Source: Labyrinthula sp. Ha (Eukaryota > Sar > Bigyra > Labyrinthulida > Labyrinthulaceae). From it: DNA of 64,000 nt. The stretch's first letter is position 1. Every line of letters starts with the position of its first letter. Below, piece by piece: positions 10,967 to 21,783 of this stretch. The stretch lies in the NCBI GenBank assembly GCA_015227615.1, contig JAALGZ010000029.1, positions 124,001-188,000 on the forward strand. The letters are read 5' to 3'. Position numbers and translations under genes: made by a program. Below the pieces are notes generated by a model. The model saw only the letters and a list, made by a program, of their open reading frames with translations. It did no database searches and was not told the origin of the DNA.

Positions 10967-13900
10967 CTACGCTTTACTACTTCGCGTAGTAGGTTTGCTT
11001 AGAAAAGATTTAGGCTTTGTAACAGTTGTTGTTCCCTCCAGCACTTCTATATTATCTATCTGGGCATTTTCTTTATCATTTGAACTGTTTAACAATTCTA
11101 AATCCTCTGACATAGCTTTTGTATACTTCAAGGTGCTTCCTGTGCAAGCGCTGTTTGCTTCAAATTCAGATGTTACCAACTCTTGGAATGCAGCAAACTG
11201 TTTTTTGAAATTATCGAGGTACGTTACTCTTGCCTTGCTGTTACGAGCTATAAACTGTTCAAGGCAAGAGGTAGTGTTGGTGCGGTATTCTTCCTGTGAC
11301 TTGCTGCAAGAAGTTAACTTTTGCTCAACCTCTTCCTCGTTCGTGTAAAGACTCTTTAAACAACTTGCCGTATTTTCAAAAAATTTTGATTGTAGATCGG
11401 AGTTTTCATTCTTCAAAACAACTACATTGCTTCTAACTTTTTCTACCAGCTCCCCTCGTACTGCGAACGAGTTTATAGATTGAGAAGAAAACTCTCTAAG
11501 AAACTTTTCTTGGCTTTTCTTTGCTTTTTCAACGTGCTCTGCGCAGTTTTCCTGTGCAGACTTCTCCTCCCTGACGAAACCCGTTTTGTGTTTCTCTAGT
11601 TCTGAAACTCTTCTATTTGTAGTTTCTAAGGTTTCCTGAGATGCTTTAATATGTTGAAGAACATCGTCTTGTGCTTTTGTTGTTGAATCAATTTCTGAAT
11701 TAAAGGATAAGAGCAATTGTCTTCTCTCTTCCTCCAATTCCTTAAGTCTCTCTACCACTTCCTTCTGCTTTTCAGTTAATCCATTCATTTCAGAAGCGAT
11801 GCATTTTACATGTGATCCAATAGACTCTATAGATTGTTTGAATGAACTTGTTTCACTAGACTTATATTTTTGCTCCTGCTGTACTTCGCACCTTATCTCA
11901 CCAATCTCGTTGGTAACATTCTCAATATTTGAGGTTTCTTTCTTCACAAACTTATTGGTTGAAGACACATGTTGCATCTGTTGTTTAAGTACTTCTATAT
12001 TTTGAAACAAGCAAGAGTTAGTTTGTTCTACTGAGGACGAGCACAATTTTTCAATGGTTTCAATCTTTCCATGTGTTTTCTCCAGAGTATCACCTAGCAC
12101 ATCATTTTCGGTTTTAATGGTTCTAATATCATCTCGTGCAGCATTCACTTCAGATGTTATTTTCGCAGAAAACTCAGATACCATAGTGAGAATGTTGCTT
12201 AATCTTTGGTCAATTGAGTCTCTTTTAGAAGATATACTATCGTTTGATGTTGTACCAATCACCACGGACGCTTGAGCTTCGGTAGAATCTTTGCGGATAT
12301 TTTCCAGAAAAGTATCCTGATCGGTTGATGTTGCTACCAAAGCATGCTTTACATCACTTAAATTATTGGTAGACTCCTCAGAGAAGCATGAAACTTTACT
12401 TGATATTTTTTTCTGTACTTCACGCAAGAACTCTTCTTTGTTGATTAGCTTTCCATCTAGTGAATCAATGCGCTGGAAGTGCGCTTTTTCATAATTCTGC
12501 ATGATATCCACAAGTTCTTTCAGTTTTGATTCAGCTACCACCTCTAGATTCTTCGCGACATCAATGTTTTTTGTGATATTATTATCAGACAGCGACATAG
12601 ATTCGTTGAAGAAGCTGGAATTCACTTCTGCTTTAGAATTTTGGGCTTGTTTCAGTGACTCCATGTTTTTAAGAATATAGAGGTTGCGCTCTAAGGCCTT
12701 TCCAACTGCCTCTTCTTGCAGGCGTATCACATTCTTACTATTTTTTGTATATTGCTCTATAACTTTCATGTAGCTGCTTGTAAGACTTCTAACCTTAGAA
12801 TTTAAAGCTTTTGTCTCTTCAGCATTTGTTGCAATTTCAATAAGTTGTGATTCTATCGAAGATTTGATAAATTCCCTGTTATTTCTTTCTTCATTGATAA
12901 GATCAGATAAAACCTGTTGAGTCTCTTTCTCAAACCCTCCTACTTGCTTATCAGATGCAGCAACACTGTTGTTTGAGAGTTCACTTAATTTCTCTAAAAG
13001 ATTCTTCCTCACTTCCTTCAGCTCAAGAACCTGTGAAAGCATTTCAGATGAGTTCTGAAATATTATACCTAATTGATCCATCATTTCAGTTCTACCAAGT
13101 TGCTCCAGTTCTTGACCATTAGTGAAGCGATAATCTGATGCGTCAAGTATTTGGTCCCCAATCAGTGCTTTCTTATCAAGAAACGTCTCGGATCGTTGCA
13201 GGGATGCACCTTGTTCCCTTACAATTTCTCGTTGCTTAGATTTAATGGAGATCTTGCAAGACACTATTCTCTCTTGAATTAACTCCATTTTTTGTCTCAA
13301 AGCTTCTTCCAGGGTTTCGAGCCTATTTACTTCACTTTCTAATTGGGCCCTAGTTGCATTTAAGCTCTTATTTTCTTCAGTTAGAGTCTGGTTGACAACT
13401 TCTAATTCTTTAACCTGTAAAACCTTAAAGCCAAGAGAGGTTTGAGCTTCTCTTAGTTGAGAGTCAATGTACTCTAACTTCATTTCTAACTCACGGAAAT
13501 TTTGCTGATCACTTCCATGAAATTTTTCGCTATCTCCACCTGAACCTGAGTTTAACCCGTCTAAAGCTACTTTTACATTTTGTTTCAGCTTTTTGTTCTT
13601 TAACCCATACGCTGATTGCCCAAATTTGAGGGTACTCAAACTTTCTTCTACTGCCAAGACAGAGGGTGAAAGTGTTAGAATCACCTTTGTTTTGGAAGCT
13701 CCACCAATTGCATTTTGCAATAACCTTGTTAGTTTACTATCTCTGTAAGGAACTCTACTGTGTTTTTCTTTTAGAGCAGTTATGACCCTGCCTAGCGTCA
13801 GTAAACTTTGATTGATATTTCCACTTTCAATTTTTCTTGCAGTTTGACCTGGAGAATGAGCGTTACTACTTTCACTACCAGCCAGGTCTACTAAGTGCAA

Positions 13901-14642
13901 AATGCCCTTTTTTATTAACTTCTTTGGCGTGGCATTAGGGCGTGTTGAGGTCATACTCTCCATAATTTTAGCATGTATAGAACAAATGCAGTGCGACCTT
14001 GAACTCCTCGTGTTCATCTTCGTTTCCGCCGTTTTTCTACGCTCAGCTGCTTTCTGCAGCAGCTGTTTAAGCTCTTCGGCGAATTCTAATTTCACCCTTG
14101 TCAACCCGACACATTCCCCGTTTAAAATTCTAAGGGTTGGCCCAGAGCCTTTTTCTGGGACCAGTAAATCTGTCAAATCTTCGTTGTATATTTCCAAGAA
14201 AGATAGCTTAACTTCGATTTGTCCATGTACAGAAAACAAATGCTCCAAAACTCGTGGTATAATCCCTTTTTCTACGTCATCTAAAAAATTTCCTTCCATA
14301 GTGTATGTTTTCCCAGTTCCTAACGGTTAAACAAAGAAAAAGTCAACCTGTTTGACCATAAGCAAAAACAGTCGCTTCTAATCCATTGGAAACATCATCA
14401 AGTACAGGTATTATTACTTCTTTGAAGACATCTTGTTGCGTGGTAAATGTGTTTAACACTTTATTCAGTTGAAAAACATGCTTTGAGCTTTTCTTCCCTA
14501 CTCCTTTGAACAGTGTAACTTGAGAGGCAGAAGAATCAGTAGTTAGGCATGGAGTGGTATTTTGCTTTTTTTCTTTTTCATTCAATGGTCGTGGTCTTGC
14601 GATTACTTGAATGGTTGAGTCTAATAGTGATGGGAAGGACAT
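10967..14642 (-). CDS. Kinesin-5 (BimC/Eg5 family) mitotic motor
   Basis: Two exons, 14642-14348 and 14319-10967, about 1215 residues. The motor domain holds the P-loop GQTGTGKT, which is split by the intron (phase 1 after the GQT Gly codon begins), switch I NTRSSRSH, switch II DLAGSE, and the run GNINQSLLTLGRVITAL with PYRDSKLTRLLQ that is typical of kinesin-5. The neck is followed by a long, nearly uninterrupted coiled coil to the C terminus, as expected of a motor that forms bipolar tetramers and slides antiparallel spindle microtubules apart. Eg5 of animals is about 1050 residues, so this one is somewhat long. The tail has no S-P or T-P pair, so the conserved Cdk1 site of the BimC box is not apparent. 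A 20-bp hairpin lies 60 bp upstream of the ATG. The assignment is secure; the tail difference is a direct observation. Confidence 0.93.
14320..14347 (-). other. Mini-intron of kinesin-5, 28 bp
   Basis: Begins GTTGAC, ends TTTAACCGTTAG. It splits the P-loop; only its removal restores YGQTGTGKTYTMEG, which is invariant in kinesins. TTTAAC is a good branch-site candidate. Confidence 0.95.
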
Positions 14643-14701
14643 CTTTTCTCTTATTGCTTTCTTTCTTGTGTCCTTAGATATGTTACTTAGTTCTAAATTG
14701 C

Positions 14702-14721
14702 GGATATTTTGGGAAATATCC
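14702..14721 (-). promoter_or_regulatory. Perfect hairpin upstream of kinesin-5
   Basis: Eight-base perfect arms GGATATTT / AAATATCC with a four-base loop, 60 bp upstream of the kinesin-5 ATG. It could be a dimeric protein site or a 5' UTR hairpin. Role unknown. Confidence 0.35.
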
Positions 14722-17700
14722 CATCATGCGAAGTTAAACTCTCGCTCAGATTAAAGATGGACAGTAATTGGTCAATGCTATGCAATCAGCGAAACAGATC
14801 CGTTAGATATTTGTTGGATATGCCACTTCATTAAGAAAACAATAATTTAAAAGGTATTCCTCCTTAGTTGATGTTGTGGACAGCTTGCAGTAGCAATTTT
14901 GCTAATTAAATTTATTCTTGGTTCGGTTTTCAGATGCTCTTAACGTTCAACCTTTTATTCATAGAAATCGACTCAAGGCAAAAAAATATTTCCACGTATA
15001 CATATGTATAATTCAATAATTTTATTATAACAATTTCTTTCACTTCAATGACTCTGTTTGAGCCATCCAAAACTATTTAAATGCCCCGGAGTACATCTTT
15101 ATGCAGGGGTAAATTCTAAACTAGAAAAAGAATTTTGGCATTTGATTTAATAATGGAACTCTAAAAACTTAATAAGATATAAAGAAAATATATTTTAGTT
15201 TATCTATGTTTTTTATGTTCTAGGTCATTCAGTTTCGTGTTGCATTCGTTTCAAGTTCTTCATACCTTAACATCCTTCCCTGAACCATCCTGGGACACAT
15301 ACAACTTCATGCCTTCCAGTTTTGTTATTTTAACATCTTATATTTTAAGAATTATTGCTGAATTACAAGAGCTGATACTAATGAATTTTGGTATGAATGT
15401 ACCAATGTAGTCTTACTCGCTCTTGTAAATATTTTATTTATTTTCGCACCATTTTGCAGATTTGAGCCTGCCAAGAATGATATTTTCTTTTTCACTCTGT
15501 CCACTTATTTGTTAAATATAAAATTTATAAACTTGTGAATAGAATATATGTTAAGCAAGCTTTGGAAGAAATAAGAATTAATTCCTGTAAATTGCAATCA
15601 AACTAGAATACTTGTAAGCCCAAAGGCTGCGTCTTCTCAATTTTTCTCCGAGATGGTCCATATTAATTCAAAGACTAATATTACTGAAGTAGAAGCAGAA
15701 ATTTGTTAAGCAAGCATAAATTAATCTTCTTCATTCATTTAATACGGTATACGCAAGAAATTCCAGAGATATCTTGCATTTGAGAGATGGCAATAACTAT
15801 TTCTTAGTTGCACACTAACTAAAATCTACCCTTTCTGAGTTGTATCTATAAAAGCCTTTTTCAAGTATTGCATTCTGTTTCTCAAGTTAAATTGAGGCGA
15901 TCAGCTACTGTCTTCAAAGGGTATATATTTGGCAGTTGTATATTACGTAGATTTTTCTTGTTATAGTAAATGAGCACACAGCTCAGCTCACAATAAGGTT
16001 TCATGAAAGAACTTGAAGTAGCACCAACATAAGGATTAAATATGTGTGAGCATGGGTTTTATTTAAAATCTTAAAAAAGAGGAAATGTACATAAAACCTG
16101 AACCACTTAGAGCAATAGTTCTGGGCATGGTTCTTAGAACCAATTTCGAGATCAGTTAAATTAAGTAAAACACCCAAAAGGGAGTGCTTTGAATCCAATT
16201 AATGTTTTTCTGCTGTCGGTCAAACTTTAAATGGGAAACTTCAATACCAATGATTCATAGCGGTATTTCATATCATAAACAATTACATAGCTTGGAATAC
16301 TAAGCTTTACGAATATGCTCTAATTTAGACTGAAGGGGTCATGAAACAGGTTCCGTTGTAAGGAGATATTGCACGTAGCATATTCTGCAAAATGAACAAA
16401 GAGGGAAAAGGTATGATCGTCCGAACTGATAATATACCTTATTTTTAATTGCTCTGTATCTAGAAGTTGACATATGTCTCGATTAGGGATACTGATTTAG
16501 TTGAAACAAATCTTAGTAACTAGTAGTACATACAAGAGAGCTACTGTATCATCAAGAAAAACAAACTCCCAGAGGATAGTCAAACCAATAATTCATTTGA
16601 AAGTATGCTTTAACTCAAACAACCTGCTGGGTATCTACTCTAAGATTGTAACACCATTTGACAAAGGTAAAATGCCACATGCTGTAACTTGATTTTTTTT
16701 ACCCCGCAATTTAAAATCCAATATCTGGAGTTTCTTGTGTCAAGAATTCCAACAAATTCCTAAGACGGGACCTAGAATCAAGAATTCCGGTTCTTCTGAA
16801 TACCTCTATTCAGACCAACTAGTTTCATTTGTTGTTCAGCGCAGACTTTGGAGGTGTTATTTTAACTGTGTTGTGGTTTAAATTTCATCGTCATCTCCCA
16901 TGCTTTCCTTGAACGTAGCCATTTTCATAAAGCCTAGGTATTTAATTTCAGATTACTCGACTACTATTTGAAAAATGCAACCACTTTACACATTCCTGTT
17001 CAGTCTTTTTAGGTAGTCACGTTAATAGAAGCTTAAGAATTGTAACTACAAATTAATGTTTTGAGCAAAACTAAGTGTCTTAGTGTCAATACCTTGTGAT
17101 ACTATGTCACGATATTCAAAGTATAGTTGAATCGGGTGATCTGCCTGAACAGCAAGGTTTATGCTTTATACTATTTTTATTAAGTCTACTATTCTTTTTT
17201 AAAACGTATTTGATTAAGAAAAGTTTTCTCCCTGAGTTATAGTTTTCTTATCAAACAAACAGAATTTGCATTCTACACATGGTGTATCTACTTCAAGTTG
17301 GAATTTAAGAGAAATAGGATATCAGCGTACTGTCGTCTTGTAGCTCTCACATTAACTGCTTTGAGATTTCAACTTCATTTGATTTCCCCTGTTTTAGGAT
17401 AATTCGCCACGTCGAAATCATAGCTCTGTGATAAGGCTCGTGCTTTAAGGGACTTACAGCTAAAATAGCAATGAACAAGAGAATTATAATCTTTATTGGA
17501 AGATAGTTAAATTCATGCTAATAATAGAAGAACCCTTCTATCTTCAAGTGTAAGAGTAATTACAAGCGTTGCGTTTAGGTTCTTGGACCAACTTCCCCAA
17601 CCCATAATACCTTTATCATTGATGAAATCTTACATATGTCTCCCAAAAAAGTGGATTTTGCATCCTGGTAAGCTACCGCGGCGCTGTATGGTCACATAAA

Positions 17701-18224
17701 TCAGTGTCAGTAAATAATGTGTTGTTTGGGATGTCCTCTTTTCTGGGGAACACAACCATAGGCGAAACAAATTTACGAGAGTATCATCGAGTCTAGGAAC
17801 TACATAAACCCAAACTAAGAACTCACTAAGTTTTTCACAAATATAATAGAGATTGTTTGGGCCATTTATTTGCATACTTAAGATAATACAGCAAAGCAGA
17901 CTCTGCTAGTATTCTCCATCTTGATTTAGTTAGTACAGTTCACTTATACTAATAGGAAAGTATTCTAAGAGCAACAAGAATGCATTTTTCAACCACTTCA
18001 ATAGGTGAAACTGAACTTGCTTCATTTCGTGTTCTGTGGATGACATAAAGCCTTCATCGCCAATTGGAAAGTTGAGAAAAAGTAGGATCATTTCTCATTT
18101 GCTAGAGTAAAGTTTACCAAAGAATTTTCTTGAATTAGGTATTCATGATAATTTACTAAATGTCCGGCAGGATACTCAAGCATCCGGTAGATATGAGAGT
18201 CTCAATATGTAAACTATGAACAAT

Positions 18225-18242
18225 GAGCTAAGCGCTTAGCTC
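18225..18242. repeat. Perfect 18-bp palindrome
   Basis: GAGCTAAGCGCTTAGCTC reads the same on both strands with no spacer. It lies in a gene-free stretch, so its role is unknown. Confidence 0.6.
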
Positions 18243-18448
18243 GCCCACATCTATTTTAGAAAATTACTCAAGGAAAAAGCGCATTATTCAACATCTGAAG
18301 TTTTAATAGCCAAGAAACAATAGAGAAAGCCTTAGAGTTCTCTATAATCTTAGTTAGAATCTTAAAAAGGCTACTAGTTATAGCAACACATATAGTTCAA
18401 AGAGGTTGTAAACCTTAGTGTAATTCAATAGCGAAAACAAACCAAGTG

Positions 18449-18467
18449 AGCTAGCAAAAAGCTAGCT
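18449..18467. repeat. Short hairpin AGCTAGC-AAAAA-GCTAGCT
   Basis: Seven-base perfect arms around an A5 loop, about 210 bp from the palindrome at 18225-18242 and likewise built on AGCT. Confidence 0.5.
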
Positions 18468-19183
18468 GAGTCAAAGTATTTTTGCATAAAGAAGGTAGAA
18501 TGTCGGGTCAATCTACAGCATTTTAACAAATTTAAAAGCCTGAATACGTTGATTCAGTACCTTAAAGATAGTTATTCCTATTGATTTCCATTTGTCCCAA
18601 ATGAGATTTTACCCAAACAAGTAGCCTAGCCTTCATCAGTCAGCCAGCAACTGGCCAATATGCTTCACTCAAAAATTTAAGTTTGAAAGCATTAAAGGCC
18701 TTTGAAGCAATGCTTTCAAGGTTCAAATATATTATTCGCACTTAGACCACGACTTTTAATATTGGAAACAGTTCTTACAAAAGTTTTCATGCAGGACGTT
18801 GAGATCATTGTATCTTCTAAGCAAAGGTGAAGAAACATTTACCGACTCATACTAGATTATAATACTTTCATTAATCTAAGCAAAATACGTGGTTTAGGTT
18901 AGGGAGTTGTGACTTAGTAGCTCCGCTCAATTAGTCCTTTATTAGTCTAGTTTTTCTTTTGCTTGCTTTGACAAGTATTAACTCTTCTTTAGTTGTTCAT
19001 TTACTGTAAAGCAAAACAATTAAAGTCCCACTGAGTAGCTGCAAATATATTTATCTTCACACACAGAAGCACTTCTCTCTACTTAGTCTGTTTTCCTCCA
19101 TATCTAAGAACATTATACTCAGCAAACTTTGTACTTCCACTATTCTTGGTCGCTGTTACCAACTGCTGCTACCGGACTTACCT

Positions 19184-19196
19184 TTCCCGAATATTC
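19184..19196 (+). promoter_or_regulatory. Heat-shock-element-like triplet
   Basis: Three alternating 3-base units with 2-base spacers, TTC-cc-GAA-ta-TTC, the arrangement bound by HSF trimers in other eukaryotes. It lies about 300 bp upstream of the DEP-flavoprotein reductase, a gene type that could plausibly be stress-induced. Match is seen; function is inferred. Confidence 0.35.
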
Positions 19197-19206
19197 GAGG
19201 TTTCCC

Positions 19207-19234
19207 GGAAGTCCGGTTAGTACCCGGGACTTTC
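19207..19234 (+). promoter_or_regulatory. GC-rich imperfect hairpin upstream of DEP-reductase
   Basis: Arms AAGTCCGG and CCGGGACTT (one bulged base) around a 7-base loop. GC-rich for this genome. May be a 5' UTR structure or a paired binding site. Confidence 0.35.
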
Positions 19235-19499
19235 TCCGTGTATCCGTTAAGGAAATATGCAAAGTAAATTTCCGAGTCAGCTGTTTAAAGACGCGGACAA
19301 AATACTTATCTTCTATCAAAGTAACGTTAAGATTTCAATATTATTTTCCTACCATTAAGGCATATTTTTTGACTAAATAATAAGCTTTTGATATTATTAA
19401 CGTTATCACTGTCGCAATACAGATGTCAATGATTGTTAGTTCTTTTCCGGGGGCTGCAAAATATCCGAAAAGCCAAACTTAAAAGATAAAGAGTTCAAA

Positions 19500-21413
19500 A
19501 TGGATGAAGAATCTTTAGCCATATACAAATACCTCGTGGATAATGTGGAGTCTAAAACCCGTAAATACCACTTGCAAACTTTCAAAGAATGTTTCCTGGG
19601 AAGCGAGGCAGTTTCCTGTCTCGTGGAAACTTACAAAGAGAAATTTCAAACCCGAGAAGCCGCAACCGCGTACATCCAAACTTTTGTTGACGAAGGACTG
19701 ATCTCCCATGTAACAAAAGATCATGAATTTGAAGATAAGCAGCTTTTCTACAGATTTTTTGCTTTTGAACCACATCTTGGATCTAATGGAGACGGTGTAT
19801 GGGAAGAAGGTGACTCTGTTCAAGTTACAGAACCTAACGAACTTGAAAGAGCAAAGGATTTAAATGTGTCTCCTCTGGATGAACACAATGTAAAGCTTCT
19901 AAATAACTGCAAGCCAAGATCCTGGCAGAATCCTGTAAAAGAAGGGCAAACCAAACCTGAGCATTTCACCTTGCTGGTAATTGGAGCAGGTGCCGGTGGT
20001 TTAATCTCTGCTATTCAGGGAGCTGGAATTGGTCTCAAAACTGCCTTAATAGAAAAGCACCTTCTAGGTGGGGATTGTCTCAATGTAGGTTGTGTGCCAA
20101 GTAAAGCGTTGATTAAATGCGCAAGAGTGCTTCAAATGGTCAAAGATAAGGACGAGTTCGGGTTGAATTATGACGACGATGCCGTAAAGGCCAACTTCAG
20201 CAAAGTCATGGAAAGAATGCGTCGTCTAAGGGCGAAGATATCTCCTGTAGATTCATATGCAAGATACACAAAATTTGGCGTTTCTATATTTCAAGGAACG
20301 GCTAAATTTTCAAAGAAAAACGAGGTAACCGTTAGACTACAAGAGAATAATCAAACGGTTGAGAAAAAATTCACGTTTTCAAAATGTATAATCGCTACTG
20401 GGGGGAGAGCTCGAGTTCCAGATGTTCCGGGGTTGAAAAACGTGGAGTATTTGACAAATGCGAGCTTGTTTAACTTGACGACGTTGCCTAAGCGATTTGG
20501 AGTTATAGGAAGTGGCCCTATTGGAACGGAAATGGCTCAATCGTTTGCAGCTTTCGGGTCAGAAGTTACAGTTTTTGATCGGATGGGCAAGATTTTACCT
20601 AGAGAAGATGCTGATGCTGCTAAAATTGTGCAGGCTTCTTTAGAACGTGATGGAGTTAATTTTGTTTTAAATTCCAATCTGGTCAAAGTTGAAGAGAAAG
20701 ATGGAGTTAAGAGTATACATGTAAACCGTGACGGAAAAGACGAAATATACACAGTGGATGAGTTGTTAATATCTGCGGGAAGAGTTCCTAATGTAGAAGA
20801 ACTGGATCTAGAAAATGCTGGTGTGGAGTATACTGCAAAGGGGATCACGGTTGATGATTACTTAAAAACAACTGGGAAGAATATCTACGCTGTGGGTGAT
20901 GTCTGCTCAAAATATCAGTTTACGCACATGGCCGATGCATTGGCGAAAATAGCTTTCAGAAACGCCTTTTTTCCTTTGCAATATAACAAAGTTTCTTCAT
21001 TGGTTGTTCCTTGGGCTACATACACAACTCCCGAAATAGCCCATGTAGGTGCATATGAAAAAGAATTGGGTGAAAATGAATATGAAGTGTTTGAGCATCA
21101 TCTGGAACATAACGACAGGGCAATTTTAGAAGGAGATGTCGCAGCAGAAGGTTTTGTCAAGCTCATTTTGAAAAACGGTACGGATCAGATACTTGGAGCT
21201 ACGATCGTTGCAGAAAATGCAGGAGATTTGATATCGGAAGTGACTGTTTGTATTGTAAATAAAGTTGGTGCTACTGGAATTTCACAAACAATTCATCCAT
21301 ATCCTACTACAGCAGATGCGATTAGATTGTGTGCTGGTCAAGTTGCAAAAAAAAGGTTAAATGCGACAACTAAGGCCGGTTTGAAAGCAGTTGCAAAGTT
21401 TAAGGCAGGGTAG
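19500..21413 (+). CDS. DEP domain fused to a mercuric-reductase-like disulphide oxidoreductase
   Basis: A 637-residue protein with no intron. Residues 1-85 resemble a DEP domain (KTRKYHLQTFKECFLGSEAV), a membrane- or GPCR-targeting module. From about 155 comes a class I pyridine nucleotide-disulphide oxidoreductase: FAD site GAGAGG at 162-167, redox pair C193-LNVG-C198, NAD(P) site GSGPIG at 337-342, second FAD motif YAVGDV, and a dimerisation domain with the segment HPYPTTAD. In glutathione reductase and relatives the equivalent HxHPTxSE provides a His base; here that position is Tyr, as in a mercuric-reductase-like subgroup. The reaction is NAD(P)H-dependent reduction of an unknown, probably thiol or disulphide, substrate. 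No N-terminal heavy-metal domain is present. It opens a plus-strand gene pair with the hydrolase 370 bp downstream. Confidence 0.9.
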   Translation: MDEESLAIYKYLVDNVESKTRKYHLQTFKECFLGSEAVSCLVETYKEKFQTREAATAYIQTFVDEGLISHVTKDHEFEDKQLFYRFFAFEPHLGSNGDGVWEEGDSVQVTEPNELERAKDLNVSPLDEHNVKLLNNCKPRSWQNPVKEGQTKPEHFTLLVIGAGAGGLISAIQGAGIGLKTALIEKHLLGGDCLNVGCVPSKALIKCARVLQMVKDKDEFGLNYDDDAVKANFSKVMERMRRLRAKISPVDSYARYTKFGVSIFQGTAKFSKKNEVTVRLQENNQTVEKKFTFSKCIIATGGRARVPDVPGLKNVEYLTNASLFNLTTLPKRFGVIGSGPIGTEMAQSFAAFGSEVTVFDRMGKILPREDADAAKIVQASLERDGVNFVLNSNLVKVEEKDGVKSIHVNRDGKDEIYTVDELLISAGRVPNVEELDLENAGVEYTAKGITVDDYLKTTGKNIYAVGDVCSKYQFTHMADALAKIAFRNAFFPLQYNKVSSLVVPWATYTTPEIAHVGAYEKELGENEYEVFEHHLEHNDRAILEGDVAAEGFVKLILKNGTDQILGATIVAENAGDLISEVTVCIVNKVGATGISQTIHPYPTTADAIRLCAGQVAKKRLNATTKAGLKAVAKFKAG

Positions 21414-21783
21414 AATAAGTGTTAAGATTTCTACAGTTAGTACTTTGTGTATGTTTTGGATAGCTCTTACTATGCCCAGGAGTCAGTCCATGATTATAAA
21501 TGGGTGCACCTTAAGCTGTTGCTTTAAAGTTGAAGTAAGGTATCTAGTTTGAAAGCATAATATGTTCTTGTAAGACGTACTCTGTTTAGGTTCTGGAGTG
21601 CTGTTTATACTTTCAGTAGATATTGTTGTCTTCACAGCTTGCCCGGATAATATCTGTTCCATTAACTTATTTCATCCCTGACACTTCCTAGGTGAGATTT
21701 CCGTATCAGTATCCCGATAAATACCAGCTATTTCGGGGGTGAAAAGTAAGGCAAAGAATAAATAAGAGGAATCAAATACAACA
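21414..21783. other. Spacer between reductase and hydrolase genes
   Basis: 370 bp containing the 3' flank of the reductase and the promoter of the hydrolase. The only structure seen is the hairpin at 21713-21737. Confidence 0.5.
21713..21737 (+). promoter_or_regulatory. Hairpin 46 bp before the hydrolase start
   Basis: CCCGATAAATA pairs with TATTTCGGG with two unpaired bases and a five-base loop. Similar in character to the hairpin upstream of the reductase gene. Confidence 0.35.

Larger units (their letters stand above)
14643..19499. other. Gene-free stretch with palindromes and the 5' flank of the DEP-reductase gene
   Basis: About 4.9 kb with no recognisable gene. It starts with the kinesin-5 promoter side (hairpin at 14702-14721). 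Two strong palindromes lie at 18225-18242 and 18449-18467. The last 370 bp are less AT-rich and hold a heat-shock-like element and a GC-rich hairpin upstream of the gene at 19500. Confidence 0.5.

Noticed and set aside
11799-14330. Several plus-strand open frames across kinesin-5
   Set aside because: They are antisense shadows of a conserved motor and coiled-coil gene.
19129-19380. 83-codon plus-strand frame upstream of the DEP-reductase
   Set aside because: Low similarity to anything, overlaps the heat-shock-like element and hairpin; better explained as 5' flank.
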